64,000 bases of DNA, taken from assembly GCA_963774945.1 (NCBI GenBank), contig CAVZHA010000027.1, positions 2,418,001 to 2,482,000 of the forward strand, written 5' to 3'. This document shows, piece by piece, positions 27,659 to 35,810 of this stretch. Position 1 is the stretch's first letter, and each line of letters starts with the position of its first letter. Position numbers and translations under genes: made by a program. The notes under the pieces were generated by a model. That model was given only the letters and a program-made list of their open reading frames with translations, searched no databases and had not been told where the DNA came from. This stretch comes from Trebonia sp963774945. Its GTDB lineage: Bacteria; Actinomycetota; Actinomycetes; Streptosporangiales; Streptosporangiaceae.

Positions 27659-29332
27659 TCAATTACCTCCCACGGCGGGGCCTCGGCGCAACTGAATTAC
27701 GAGCGCGGCCACGAGGAGCCAGCCGACTGCGGCGGCGACCCCGAGCCAGCGCAGGGCGGTGATGAAGTGGGCGGCGTGCAACGGGCTGCCCGCCACCGCG
27801 CCGAAGATCGCGACCCCGAGGGCGGTGCCGGCCTGCCGGGCGGTGTTGTTGATCCCGCTGGCCAGACCGGAGCGCTCGGCCGGGACGACCCGCATCGCGG
27901 CGGCGACGACGGGCGCGGTGAACAGGCCCACCCCGAACCCGACGCCGAGCAGGGCCGGGATCAGGCGCGGGTAGCCGGTCGTCGGAGTAACAAGCAGCAG
28001 GCAGAGCTGCCCGGCGGCCGCGGCGGCGGCGCCGACCAGCATCACCGGGCGCGGCCCGTACCGGGCGGTCACCCGTCCGGCCAGCGGCGACGTCACCGCC
28101 AGCGGCGCGAACAGCGGCAGCAGCATGAGACCGGCCGTCACCGGGCGTTGGCCGAGGATCGATTGCAGGTAGCGGGTGAGCAGGAACAGCAGGCCATTGC
28201 TGGTCAGGTTCATGATCAGGGCGGCGACAGTGACGGTGCGGAAGGCCGGACGGATGAACAGCGCCGGCGGCAGCAACGGGTCGGCGACGCGGCGCTCGGT
28301 CAGGATCAGGCCGGCGGCGGCCGCCGCCGCGATGCCGGCTGCGGCTACGGCCGCGACGGTGCTTCCGGCCGCGGCGATCACCGCGTACACGGTGGCGGCC
28401 AGGCACAGGGTCGCCAGTGCCACCCCGACCAGGTCGAGTCGCCGGGCTCCTGGTCGCGGGCCGGACGCCCGGACCCACGCCAGAACTCCGACCAGGCAGA
28501 CCGCCACCACCGGCGGGTTGATCCAGAACACGGCCCGCCAGCCCACGGTCGACACGAGCAGGCCGCCGAGCAGCGGGCCGGCGGGCAGCGCGAGCGACGA
28601 CACCGCCGCCCACACGCCGAGCGCCCGCGCCTGGGCGGCGCGGTCGGGGTAGGCGTCGGCGATCGCGGCGATGCTGCCCGGCAGCAGCAGGGCGGCGCCG
28701 ATCCCCTGGGCGACCCGCGCCGCCACCAGCAGCCCCGGCGCCGGCGCGAGCGCGCAGGCGGCCGAGGCGGCGCCGAAGATCGTCAGCCCGGCCGCGACCA
28801 CCCGGCGGTGCCCGAGGCGGTCGCCGGCCGCCCCGCCGGCGAGCAGCAGGCTGGCCAGGGTCACGGTGTAGGCGTCGACCACCCACTGCACCCCGGCCGT
28901 GCCCGTGCGCAGGCCCGCCGCGATCGCCGGGACGGCCACGTTCACCACCGTCACGTCCAGCAGCACGAGGAACATGCCGGCGCACATCACCAGCAGCACC
29001 AGCCCGGGCCGCTTCTGTGGTTGCGCCGGGGTCGCCCCAGCCGCGCTCACGCCGGCCGTGCCGGTCGGTCCGGTCGGTCCGGCCGTGCCGGTCGCGGCGG
29101 CCGTGCCGGTCCCGGCGGCCGTGCCGGTCCCGGCGGCCGTGCCGGTCCCGGCGGCCGTGCCGGTCCCGGCGGCCGTGCCGGTCCCGGCGGTCGGGGGGGT
29201 CGCGGCGGTCGCGGCGGTCGCGGCGGTCGCGGCGGTCGCCTCAGTCGCGACAGAAGGGGTCGAGGGAACGGTGGTGGACGACGTCGGAGGTCGGTTTGCG
29301 CTGCTCGGCTTGAGTTCCACGGTGCCTAGCAT
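27659..29332 (-). CDS. MFS drug transporter, DHA2 (14-TM) family
   Basis: 557 residues. An 80-residue Gly/Thr/Ala-rich N-terminal tail, made by an 18-base repeat, precedes the first helix (VLLVMCAGMFLVLLDVTVVNVAVPAI). The LDVTVVNVALP motif is the DHA2/EmrB hallmark; GDRLGHRR is the loop 2-3 motif. Such pumps (OtrB, QacA) export cationic drugs or antibiotics by proton antiport. It is divergent from an ArsR regulator and upstream of the ribosomal-protection gene, so the three probably form one resistance unit. ATG 29330-29332. Confidence 0.85.
   Translation of the reverse strand: MLGTVELKPSSANRPPTSSTTVPSTPSVATEATAATAATAATAATPPTAGTGTAAGTGTAAGTGTAAGTGTAAGTGTAAATGTAGPTGPTGTAGVSAAGATPAQPQKRPGLVLLVMCAGMFLVLLDVTVVNVAVPAIAAGLRTGTAGVQWVVDAYTVTLASLLLAGGAAGDRLGHRRVVAAGLTIFGAASAACALAPAPGLLVAARVAQGIGAALLLPGSIAAIADAYPDRAAQARALGVWAAVSSLALPAGPLLGGLLVSTVGWRAVFWINPPVVAVCLVGVLAWVRASGPRPGARRLDLVGVALATLCLAATVYAVIAAAGSTVAAVAAAGIAAAAAAGLILTERRVADPLLPPALFIRPAFRTVTVAALIMNLTSNGLLFLLTRYLQSILGQRPVTAGLMLLPLFAPLAVTSPLAGRVTARYGPRPVMLVGAAAAAAGQLCLLLVTPTTGYPRLIPALLGVGFGVGLFTAPVVAAAMRVVPAERSGLASGINNTARQAGTALGVAIFGAVAGSPLHAAHFITALRWLGVAAAVGWLLVAALVIQLRRGPAVGGN
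29082..29190. repeat. 18-base in-frame tandem repeat
   Basis: About six copies of GCCGTGCCGGTCCCGGCG inside the MFS gene, giving repeats of Ala-Gly-Thr-Gly-Thr-Ala in its cytoplasmic N-terminal tail. Copy number could vary between strains without changing the frame. Confidence 0.8.
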
Positions 29333-29344
29333 GCGGCCCGGTTG

Positions 29345-29362
29345 CTTCCATGCCGGTGGAAG
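29345..29362. promoter_or_regulatory. ArsR operator candidate
   Basis: CTTCCA (29345-29350) and TGGAAG (29357-29362) form a perfect inverted repeat with a six-base spacer in the 53-base gap between the divergent DHA2 pump and ArsR regulator. Confidence 0.5.
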
Positions 29363-29385
29363 TGTGGCCGGGTCATACTGGGGTG

Positions 29386-30159
29386 ATGGCTACCGTGATC
29401 GCGCCCGGTGGCGACGTCGATATCGCCGCCGTGGCCACCCTGTTCGCCGACCGGACCCGGGCCCGGATGCTGACGGCGCTGAGCGACGGGCGGGCGCTTC
29501 CGGCCAGCGTGCTGGCGAGCGAGGCGGGCGTTACCGCGCAGGCCGCCAGCGCTCAGCTGTCCCGGCTGCAGGCGGCCGGGCTGCTCGCGGTCGAGCAATC
29601 GGGCCGGCACCGCTACTATCGGCTCGCTGCCGGTGGTCAGGTCACCGCGATCCTGGAGGCGCTGGCCCAACTCGCGCCCGCGCAGCCGGTCCGGTCGCTG
29701 CGACAGTCGACTCGGGCGGCGGCGCTGCGTTCGGCCCGCGCCTGCTACGACCATCTGGCCGGGAAACTCGGGGTCGAGCTCACCCAGGCGCTGATCGACT
29801 GCCAGGCGCTGACTCCGACCGATGGAATCCCGGATAACCGCCGCCGGGCCGACGATCGGCTGTCGAGCCGACTGGCCGAGCACCCCTGGGTTCTGGGGCC
29901 GCGCGCGGCCGAGGTCTTCGCCGACCTCGGCATTGCCCCGGACCGGCTCGCGACCGACCGGCCGTCGGGCAGGCCGCTGCTGCGGTTCTGCCTCGACTGG
30001 AGCGAGCAGCGTCATCATCTGGCCGGCCGGCTCGGGGCCGAGGTCCTGGCGGCGCTGCTCGAGGCGGGCTGGGTTACCCGCGCCCGGGGGCAGCGGGCAA
30101 TCCAGGTCACCCCGGACGGGCGGCAGGCTCTCAGCGCCCGTCTCGGGCTCGACCTGTAG
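29386..30159 (+). CDS. ArsR family regulator with C-terminal extension
   Basis: 257 residues from ATG 29386; an in-frame ATG at 29350 lies within the likely operator and is rejected. The winged helix is at about residues 12-85: VATLFADRTRARMLTALSDG, then ASVLASEAGVTAQAASAQLSRLQAAGLL. A second helical domain (AAALRSARACYDHLAGKLGV) and a third, winged-helix-like end (LLEAGWVTRARGQRAIQVTPDG) follow, a layout common in actinomycete ArsR proteins next to MFS pumps. No metal-binding CVC motif. It is expected to repress the divergent pump and ribosomal-protection genes. Confidence 0.85.
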   Translation: MATVIAPGGDVDIAAVATLFADRTRARMLTALSDGRALPASVLASEAGVTAQAASAQLSRLQAAGLLAVEQSGRHRYYRLAAGGQVTAILEALAQLAPAQPVRSLRQSTRAAALRSARACYDHLAGKLGVELTQALIDCQALTPTDGIPDNRRRADDRLSSRLAEHPWVLGPRAAEVFADLGIAPDRLATDRPSGRPLLRFCLDWSEQRHHLAGRLGAEVLAALLEAGWVTRARGQRAIQVTPDGRQALSARLGLDL

Positions 30160-30169
30160 GGGCCCAAAA

Positions 30170-30287
30170 CCTGTCAGCTACGCCAGCGACCGGCTGGCGG
30201 ACCTGTCAGCTACGCCAGCGACATCGCCTATTGGTGTCGCTGGCGTAGGCGACAGGTCGGGGTCCTGTCGGTGGCGTAGGCGACAGG
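30170..30287. repeat. Cluster of four 21-base direct and inverted repeats
   Basis: CCTGTCAGCTACGCCAGCGAC occurs at 30170-30190 and 30202-30222. Its reverse complement occurs, with small changes, at 30236-30256 and 30267-30287. The inner pair forms a 21-base stem with a 13-base loop. It begins 11 bases after the ArsR stop codon. A terminator or a palindromic mobile-like element (REP/MITE-like) are both possible. Confidence 0.75.
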
Positions 30288-30499
30288 CGCGAGCGGGGTT
30301 GGTGAGATGGATGGGGTTAGCGGGCTTGGTGGGAGGTGAGTTGGGCGGGGGTTGATGGAACTGGTGGAGCTATTGGGGCTGGTGCGGACGGGGCGGCGGT
30401 GCGGACGGGGCGGCGGTGCGGATGGGGCGGCGGTGCGGACGGGGGCGGCGGGAATGGGGTGGGGTGGTGGCGTGGGTGACGGAGGTGGGGTGGGGTGGG
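30288..30499. other. Low-complexity G-rich intergenic stretch
   Basis: Mostly repeats of GGGGCGGCGGTGCGGAC and GGTGGGGTGG on the plus strand, with no gene. On the minus strand it follows the SRPBCC stop codon and may form G-quadruplexes. Confidence 0.5.
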
Positions 30500-30946
30500 C
30501 TAGGTGATGGGGTTGGGGGGCGGGGCGTTGGGGGTTTCTACGCGTTGTTTGAGGGCGTCGTTTAGGGCCTGGAAGACGGTTTCTGTGCGGGGGATGGAGA
30601 CGGTGGCGGCTAGCAGGCCGCCGTAGATCTCGGTCTGGGCTAGGCGGGTGCCGCCGTCGAGGGAGGTCAGGACGAAGCTGTGCTCGCCGCTCATGATGCC
30701 GGGGAGGTTGGAGGCCCAGCGCAGCTCGGCGCCCGGGTCGGCGGCGATGATCTTCGCCCGGATGGTCATCAGGCGGCCGTTGGCGGGCTGGACGGCGCGG
30801 AGGGTGATCCGCTTCCCCGCCGTCACCTGGCCGGACGCCTCGCGGAAGAGCGGGTTCCACTCCGGGTAGCGGCTCAGGTCGGTCAGTACCGCCCATACGG
30901 CCATCGGCGGCGCGTCGATCTGGGTGGTCGCGGACACGGTCTTCAT
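30500..30946 (-). CDS. SRPBCC (START-like) family protein
   Basis: 148 residues from ATG 30944-30946, with GGGGGAGAG at 30955-30963. SRPBCC features: an opening beta strand and helix, IDAPPMAVWAVLTDLSRYPEWNPL; the middle VLTSLDGGTRLAQTEIYGG; the long C-terminal helix FQALNDALKQRVE. These proteins bind hydrophobic ligands or act as cyclases/aromatases or CoxG-like assembly factors. It is last in the minus-strand operon with GntR, enoyl-CoA hydratase, dehydrogenase and MmgE/PrpD. CoxG-type SRPBCC proteins accompany molybdenum hydroxylases, one of which lies nearby; that link is inference. Confidence 0.8.
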   Translation of the reverse strand: MKTVSATTQIDAPPMAVWAVLTDLSRYPEWNPLFREASGQVTAGKRITLRAVQPANGRLMTIRAKIIAADPGAELRWASNLPGIMSGEHSFVLTSLDGGTRLAQTEIYGGLLAATVSIPRTETVFQALNDALKQRVETPNAPPPNPIT

Positions 30947-30991
30947 AGGTCTTGCTCTCCCCCGGTCCCAGCCGTGACATGCGCGGGAACC

Positions 30992-31030
30992 AAGGGCCCG
31001 TTCGAGATAACGAATTTGATCTTTGCCTTG
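30992..31030 (+). repeat. Dispersed intergenic motif, copy C, at the 3' end of a gene
   Basis: GGGCCCGTTCGAGATAACGA followed by ATTTGATCTTTGCCTTG, matching copies A, B and D. It lies exactly where the MmgE/PrpD gene on the minus strand should end, and that gene has no stop codon there. Confidence 0.6.
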
Positions 31031-32363
31031 GGCGCAGCAGGTTGGCGATGTGGTGGACGTCCGGTGCCTGCTCAAGGTGATCGAAGCCGTCGATCAGGCC
31101 GTCTATCGCGGGATCGGTGAGCGCCCGCGACGCGTTGGCACGGAATTTGGCGATCCACGCCTGTCTCGGCAGCGGGTAATTCCAGTGGCTCTTCGGCATC
31201 GTGACCGACGCGGTGAACTCGCGGCCGTCCCGACAGGAGATCGTCACCGGGTTGTGCGCGATGTCCGGGTTATCAGGGAGCCCGCGCTCTTCGTAGGCGG
31301 TGATGCGGGACAGCAGCGTGCGCACCGGCTCGCTGAACACGATTCCCTCGTCGAACAGGTCGGCGTCCAGCCTGCGGTACAGCACGGCCATCGCCGCCAT
31401 GTACTGCACGCTGAACTTCGCGTCGAGCGAGGCGCGGGGAAACTGCCGGTCGAACCGCTTGCCCGGTACCGCGATGCGGATGGAGCTGACGTCGTCGGCA
31501 GCGAGGTCCTCGCTGGCGGCGATGCTCAGGGCGGCCTCGAAAGACTGATGCATGTAATAGCCGGCCGGGTACATCTTGATGCCGATGCCAGGATTCAGCG
31601 GGTAATAGCTGCTCCCCAGGGCCGACGTCAGCCGCCAGGTCTGCGGGGTGACCGTCGGGAAGAATGACGCGAAGAAGGAGCGCCTGCCCTCGAAGGCGGT
31701 CTCGGTCGCGGTGAATCCGTCGGCCGCCAGCAGCGCCGCGCGCACCCCGCTCTGCGCGGCCAGGCCGGCGTGCAGCGGCTTGGTCATGGTGCCGGACTGG
31801 CCGTCGATGCCGCTGGCCATGGAACTGGCGATGCCGAACGCGGTCGCGGTCTTGGCGCCCGACAGCCCGAGCAGACGGCTGGCCGCGGCCGCGGCGCCGA
31901 GCGTGCCGAATACGCCGGTCGGGTGCCAGCCGAATCGCCCGGATACCGCCGAGTGCAGCCGGCCCATGACCTCGTACCCGGCCGCCTGGGCGGCGATCAG
32001 GTCCTGGCCGGTGCTGCCGTTCACCTCGGCCACGGCGAACGCGGCCGGGAAGATGGGAGCGGTCGGGTGGGCTCCGGGCAGCCACATGTCGTCGAAGTCC
32101 AGCGCGTGCCCCGCCGTGGCGTTCGCGAACGCGGCGTCGGCCGTGCGCGCCGTGCCCGGCGTGCCCCAGACCGATGCGGCGCCCGGTGCGTCGGCGAGCC
32201 GGCGAACCGCGCGGACCGCGGGCTCGTCCGACCCCGCCAGAGCCACTCCCACCAGGTCGAGACATTGCCTGGCGACCCGCCGAACCAGGGCCTCGGGCAG
32301 GTCGGCGTAGTCGATCGAGGCGACGAAGTCGGCCAGGATGCTCGTTGTCGTCTGGCCGCTCAC
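31029..32363 (-). CDS. MmgE/PrpD family protein (copy 1), stop codon not found
   Basis: About 445 residues match the family, starting at GTG 32361-32363 (GTGA overlap with the dehydrogenase stop). Family signatures: LDFDDMWLPGAHPTAPIFPAAFA (aconitate-decarboxylase/methylcitrate-dehydratase active-site region), GRFGWHPTGVFGTLGAAAAAS, KMYPAGYYMHQS, KFSVQYMAAMAVLYRR. Homologues end shortly after the HIANLLRP seen here. In the window the frame then runs through repeat copy C and into the SRPBCC gene without a stop, giving a long nonsense tail. Substrates in this family are di/tricarboxylates, lactones or hydantoin-like rings; here an intermediate of the neighbouring pathway. Confidence 0.8.
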
Positions 32364-33346
32364 GAGTTCATCATCCGGATCGGGCTGCCGTCGAGGTAGG
32401 CCCGCACGTCCTGCGCCGCCTCGCGGTAGAAGGCGGCGAAGGTGCCCGCCGTGACGTAACCGAGGTGCGGCGTGAGGACGAGGTGCGGCGCTGACCGCAG
32501 CGGATCATCCGCGGGCAGCGGCTCGACGTCATAGACGTCAAGCCCGGCGCCGGCGATGCGCCCCTCGTGCAGCGCGCTCAGCAGCGCACCGGTGTCTACC
32601 AGCGGACCGCGGGATGTGTTCACGAGCACGGCGCTCCTTTTCATCGCGTCGATCTCGGCCGCGCCGACCAGGCCGCGGGTGCTGTCGGCGAGGATCATGT
32701 GCACCGACACCACGTCGGAGGTCGCGAACAGCTCGCGTTTGCCGACCAGCTCGGCGCCGCAGGCGGCGGCGCGCTCGGCCGTGAGGTGCGGGCTCCAGGC
32801 CACCAGCTTCATCGAGAACGCGCGGGCGACCGCCGCGACCTGCGCGCCCAGCCGTCCAAGGCCGACCAGCCCGAGGGTCGCCCCGTGCAGGTCCATCCCG
32901 ATCGTCGGCTCCCAGCGGCCTGCCCGCATCGAGGCGTCCGCCTGCGGGATCTTCCTGGCCAGCGCGAGAATGAGCGCCCAGGCGAGCTCGGGCGCGGCCC
33001 ATTGCAGCCCCTGCGTCCCGCAGACCAGCACCCCGCGCTCGGCCGCCGCGGCCAGATCGAGCACGCGGTTGCGCATCCCGGTCGTCACGATGAGCCCGAG
33101 CTTCGGCAGTTCCCGCAGCAGCGAGGCGTCCATCGGCGTGCGTTCGCGCATCAGCATGACCGCGTCGAAGGGCGCCAACCGGGCGGCGAGCCTGCCGGCG
33201 TCGGCGAGGTGGTCGGTGAAGACCGTCACCTCCGCATCCGGAAGCTCGGCCCGCCAGTCGACGAACTCTTCGGCCGCGTGCTCCCAGTCGTCGAGCACGG
33301 CCAGCCGGAGCGGGGTCCGGCGGCCAGCGGACGGCGGCTGCGTCAT
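32360..33346 (-). CDS. D-isomer 2-hydroxyacid dehydrogenase family protein
   Basis: 328 residues. NAD-binding motif GLGRLGAQVAAVARAF (GxGxxG, about 160). The catalytic Arg lies in VNTSRGPLVDTGALL, Glu in DVYDVEPLPADDPLR and His in LTPHLGYVT. These enzymes interconvert a 2-keto acid and its D-hydroxy acid. ATG 33344-33346 overlaps the stop of the enoyl-CoA hydratase gene (ATGA), and its own stop overlaps the MmgE/PrpD start. Confidence 0.9.
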   Translation of the reverse strand: MTQPPSAGRRTPLRLAVLDDWEHAAEEFVDWRAELPDAEVTVFTDHLADAGRLAARLAPFDAVMLMRERTPMDASLLRELPKLGLIVTTGMRNRVLDLAAAAERGVLVCGTQGLQWAAPELAWALILALARKIPQADASMRAGRWEPTIGMDLHGATLGLVGLGRLGAQVAAVARAFSMKLVAWSPHLTAERAAACGAELVGKRELFATSDVVSVHMILADSTRGLVGAAEIDAMKRSAVLVNTSRGPLVDTGALLSALHEGRIAGAGLDVYDVEPLPADDPLRSAPHLVLTPHLGYVTAGTFAAFYREAAQDVRAYLDGSPIRMMNS

Positions 33347-34095
33347 CGCGCGGGCCGCCGCTCCGGGAACGCCGTCAGCCGCGCGGCGGCGTCCTCGCTC
33401 TCATAGAGCAGTCCCTGCGCCGCCAGGTCGAAGGCGGTGGTGTCGCGCTGGCCGATCCGGAGCGCGAGCTTGGTCAGCTCGAGCGCCCGCCATGACCGCC
33501 GCGCGATCGATTCGACCAGGGCATCGACGGCGGCGTCGAGTTCCGCCGGGTCGGCCAGCCGGTCGATGAGCCCGGCCGCCAGGGCTGCCTCGGCGCCGAC
33601 GACGTCGCCGGCATAGAGCATCCGCTGCGCGACGGCGAAGCCCGTCAGCCTGGGCAGGCGGTGGTTGCCGCCGGCCCCGGCGAGGATGCCGAGGGACGGC
33701 TCGGGGGTCGCGAAGCGTGCGGCCGGGGTGCCGATCCGCAGGTCGCAGGCCAGCGCGAGCTCCAGGCCGCCGCCGAACGCCGGGCCGTCGATCACCGCGA
33801 CGGTGGGCCAGCGGAACGAGGCCAGTTGCTCGAACAGCCGCACGTTGACCGGGTTCAGCGCCTCTTCTGCGCGGCGCTCGACGAGGTCGGCGATGTCCGT
33901 TCCCGAGACGAAAATGCCCGGTGTGGTGGAATGCAGTACCAGCACGGCCGGCCCGCCCGCCTGCGCCGCTTCGAACGCGTCGCGCAGGGCCCGGCTGGTC
34001 GCGAGATCGAGGGCATTGCGCTTGTCCGGCCGGTTCAGGCCGATCCAGACGGCGTTCTCGCGCCGCGTGACCTGGACGGTCGGGCTGCCGCTCAC
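33343..34095 (-). CDS. Enoyl-CoA hydratase/isomerase (crotonase) family protein
   Basis: 250 residues. Crotonase features: LNRPDKRNALDLATSRAL near the N-terminus, the oxyanion-hole segments TTPGIFVSGTDIADL and IDGPAFGGGLELALACDLRI. The usual catalytic Glu pair is not clear: the position after GGGLELALACD is conventional but the second is in ATPEPSLGILAGAGG (Glu present). Reactions range from hydration to hydrolytic C-C ring opening. It starts at GTG 34095 within the GntR stop. Confidence 0.88.
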   Translation of the reverse strand: MSGSPTVQVTRRENAVWIGLNRPDKRNALDLATSRALRDAFEAAQAGGPAVLVLHSTTPGIFVSGTDIADLVERRAEEALNPVNVRLFEQLASFRWPTVAVIDGPAFGGGLELALACDLRIGTPAARFATPEPSLGILAGAGGNHRLPRLTGFAVAQRMLYAGDVVGAEAALAAGLIDRLADPAELDAAVDALVESIARRSWRALELTKLALRIGQRDTTAFDLAAQGLLYESEDAAARLTAFPERRPAR

Positions 34096-34778
34096 CGGAC
34101 GCGCCCGTCCCCGTCCTGGCGCGGCTCCAGTTCGCGAGCGATCAGCTTGATGCGGATCTCGGCCGCCTCGTTCATGTGCTGGCTGCCGATCTGCCGCGCG
34201 CGTTCGGCGTCCTGCTCCCGGATCGCGCTAATGAGCTCGCGGTGTTCGCGCACCGAATCCGGCCAGCGGCCGGGGAAGCTCAGGGTCGTCGACGGCAGCT
34301 TGGCGACCTGGGCGGTCAGCCGGTTCTGCAGGTCCTGCAGCGTCCGGTTGTGGCAGGCGGCGGCCAGGGCCCGGTGGAACGTCGTGTTCGCCGCCTGCAG
34401 CAGGGCCGGGTTCTCGGTCCCGGCCAGGGCCTCGCCCTGGGCGGCCGCCCCCTCGAGCCGGAGCAGATCGGTCTCGCTGCGCCGGTGCGCGGCGTCGAAG
34501 GCGATCGCGCCCTCCAGGTAGACGCGGACCCGGTAGATGTCGATGGTCTCGTCGGCCGTGCGATCACGGACGAACAAGGCAGACCCCTGGCGCTCGATCA
34601 GGCCGTCCTGTTCCAGCCGGGCCATTGCCTCGCGGATCGGGGTCCGGCTGACTTCGAACCGCGCGCAGAGTTCAACCTCCGAGATGCGCATGCCGGGCGG
34701 GAACTCCTCGTCGGCGAGCGCGGTGCGCAGTCGCTCGTAGAGTGCCATGTTCTTCGGGGTCGGTGAGACGGGATCCAC
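34092..34778 (-). CDS. GntR family regulator, FCD (FadR) subfamily
   Basis: 228 residues from GTG 34776-34778, chosen for CAGGAG at 34785-34790 with six-base spacing; the frame is open upstream but without such a site. The winged helix is MRISEVELCARFEVSRTPIREAMARLEQDGLIERQ; the FCD effector domain follows, with likely metal ligands in NTTFHRALAAACHN and REHRELISAIRE. It is the first gene of the minus-strand operon and divergent from the plus-strand operon. Three GTATAC sites spaced 20-21 bases lie in the gap, and the same motif occurs at two other promoters of the cluster. It is probably the pathway repressor, released by an acid effector. Confidence 0.88.
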   Translation of the reverse strand: MDPVSPTPKNMALYERLRTALADEEFPPGMRISEVELCARFEVSRTPIREAMARLEQDGLIERQGSALFVRDRTADETIDIYRVRVYLEGAIAFDAAHRRSETDLLRLEGAAAQGEALAGTENPALLQAANTTFHRALAAACHNRTLQDLQNRLTAQVAKLPSTTLSFPGRWPDSVREHRELISAIREQDAERARQIGSQHMNEAAEIRIKLIARELEPRQDGDGRVR

Positions 34779-34872
34779 CTTGTACTCCTGAGGCTGGTGA
34801 CAGTGCGCTATCGGCATGGCTATATAACTAGATCCGCTGCCGCCCGCGAAGCCGTCGACATCCACCACGCTC

Positions 34873-34919
34873 GTATACCTTGCACTCTCATAGTATACGA
34901 AAGTCGCTAACCCGTATAC
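34873..34919. promoter_or_regulatory. GTATAC operator array 1 (GntR/divergent operons)
   Basis: GTATAC at 34873-34878, 34893-34898 and 34914-34919, i.e. 20 and 21 bases apart, so all on one face of the helix. GT-N-AC palindromes are typical of FCD-type GntR proteins. The array lies between the GntR gene and the plus-strand operon starting at 34977. Confidence 0.75.
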
Positions 34920-34976
34920 ACTGCCGCTTGGACCTGGGATGATGTTCCTACGCAGTGAGACGAGGTGACCGCGACG

Positions 34977-35810
34977 GTGAAGACGGCCTGGCCGGGTGAG
35001 ATATTGCGCGAGCTGCTGGACCGGACGGCGATCCTCGACCAGCCGGCCGTCTGCGACCCGCTCAGCGCGCGGCTCGCCCGCGAGGCGGGCTATGAGGCGG
35101 TGAGCCTCGGCGGTTACGCGATCGGCGCCCATCTGCCGCTGACGTCCGAGCTGTCACTCGACGACATCGAGCAGGCGGCTCGCGCGGCCATCCGCGCGTG
35201 CGGCCTGCCGCTGCTCCTCGACGCGGATATCGGCTGGGGCGGCATCGAGGACCTCCCGGCCGCCGTGGCCCGGCTGGAAGCGGCCGGAGTCGCGGCGATC
35301 CAGCTCACCAGCCAGCATGTCCCGGCTCAGGTGCCGTTCAGCCCGGCCGCCGAGCGTGCGCGCGCCCAGGCCGACCTGGCCGGCCGGGTGCGGACCGCCC
35401 GCGCCGCGCGAGAGCACGTTCTTGTCATGGCCCGCTGCGCCGTCTCGCCCGGCGGCGGTTACCGCGAGGCGGTCGGCCGGGCGAGGGACCTGCTTGAGTC
35501 CGGCGCGGACGCGATCGTGCTGCACGCGGGGGGCGACGAACTACGCCAGTTCGCGCGCGACCTGCCCGGCGCGAGGCTGATCTGCGCGGGCTCGCCCGCA
35601 CCGGATCGGGAACAGGCCATCCCGGCCCGGCTGCTTGAGCAGTGGGGATACAGCGCGCTCAGCCGTCAGTACTACCGCTGCTACTGCGCCCGCAGGCAGC
35701 GGCCGTCCGGCGCGAACTTCCCGGTTCTCGCTCGCCCAGGGCGGGCCCGGACCGCCCGACCCGGGCCGAGCGACGCCACATGCCGCGAAGACCTGGAAAG
35801 GAAGCAATGA
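34977..35810 (+). CDS. Isocitrate lyase/PEP mutase superfamily protein
   Basis: 277 residues from GTG 34977 (GAGGTGA at 34963-34969); GTG 34965 is an alternative. The barrel start RTAILDQPAVCDPLSARLAREAGYEAVSLGG and the metal-binding motif LLDADIGWGG (DADTGYG type) place it in the PEP mutase/methylisocitrate lyase superfamily. The gating-loop motif with catalytic Cys (K-K-C-G-H type) is not present; the corresponding place reads TSQHVPAQVPFSP. So it may lyse or hydrolyse a C-C bond by a variant mechanism. Its stop overlaps the next start (ATGA). Confidence 0.75.
   Translation: MKTAWPGEILRELLDRTAILDQPAVCDPLSARLAREAGYEAVSLGGYAIGAHLPLTSELSLDDIEQAARAAIRACGLPLLLDADIGWGGIEDLPAAVARLEAAGVAAIQLTSQHVPAQVPFSPAAERARAQADLAGRVRTARAAREHVLVMARCAVSPGGGYREAVGRARDLLESGADAIVLHAGGDELRQFARDLPGARLICAGSPAPDREQAIPARLLEQWGYSALSRQYYRCYCARRQRPSGANFPVLARPGRARTARPGPSDATCREDLERKQ

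Noticed and set aside
30228..32363. A single 711-residue fusion of MmgE/PrpD with a long tail
   Set aside because: The tail is the SRPBCC gene read in a wrong frame plus low-complexity DNA; the true SRPBCC frame has its own start and ribosome-binding site.
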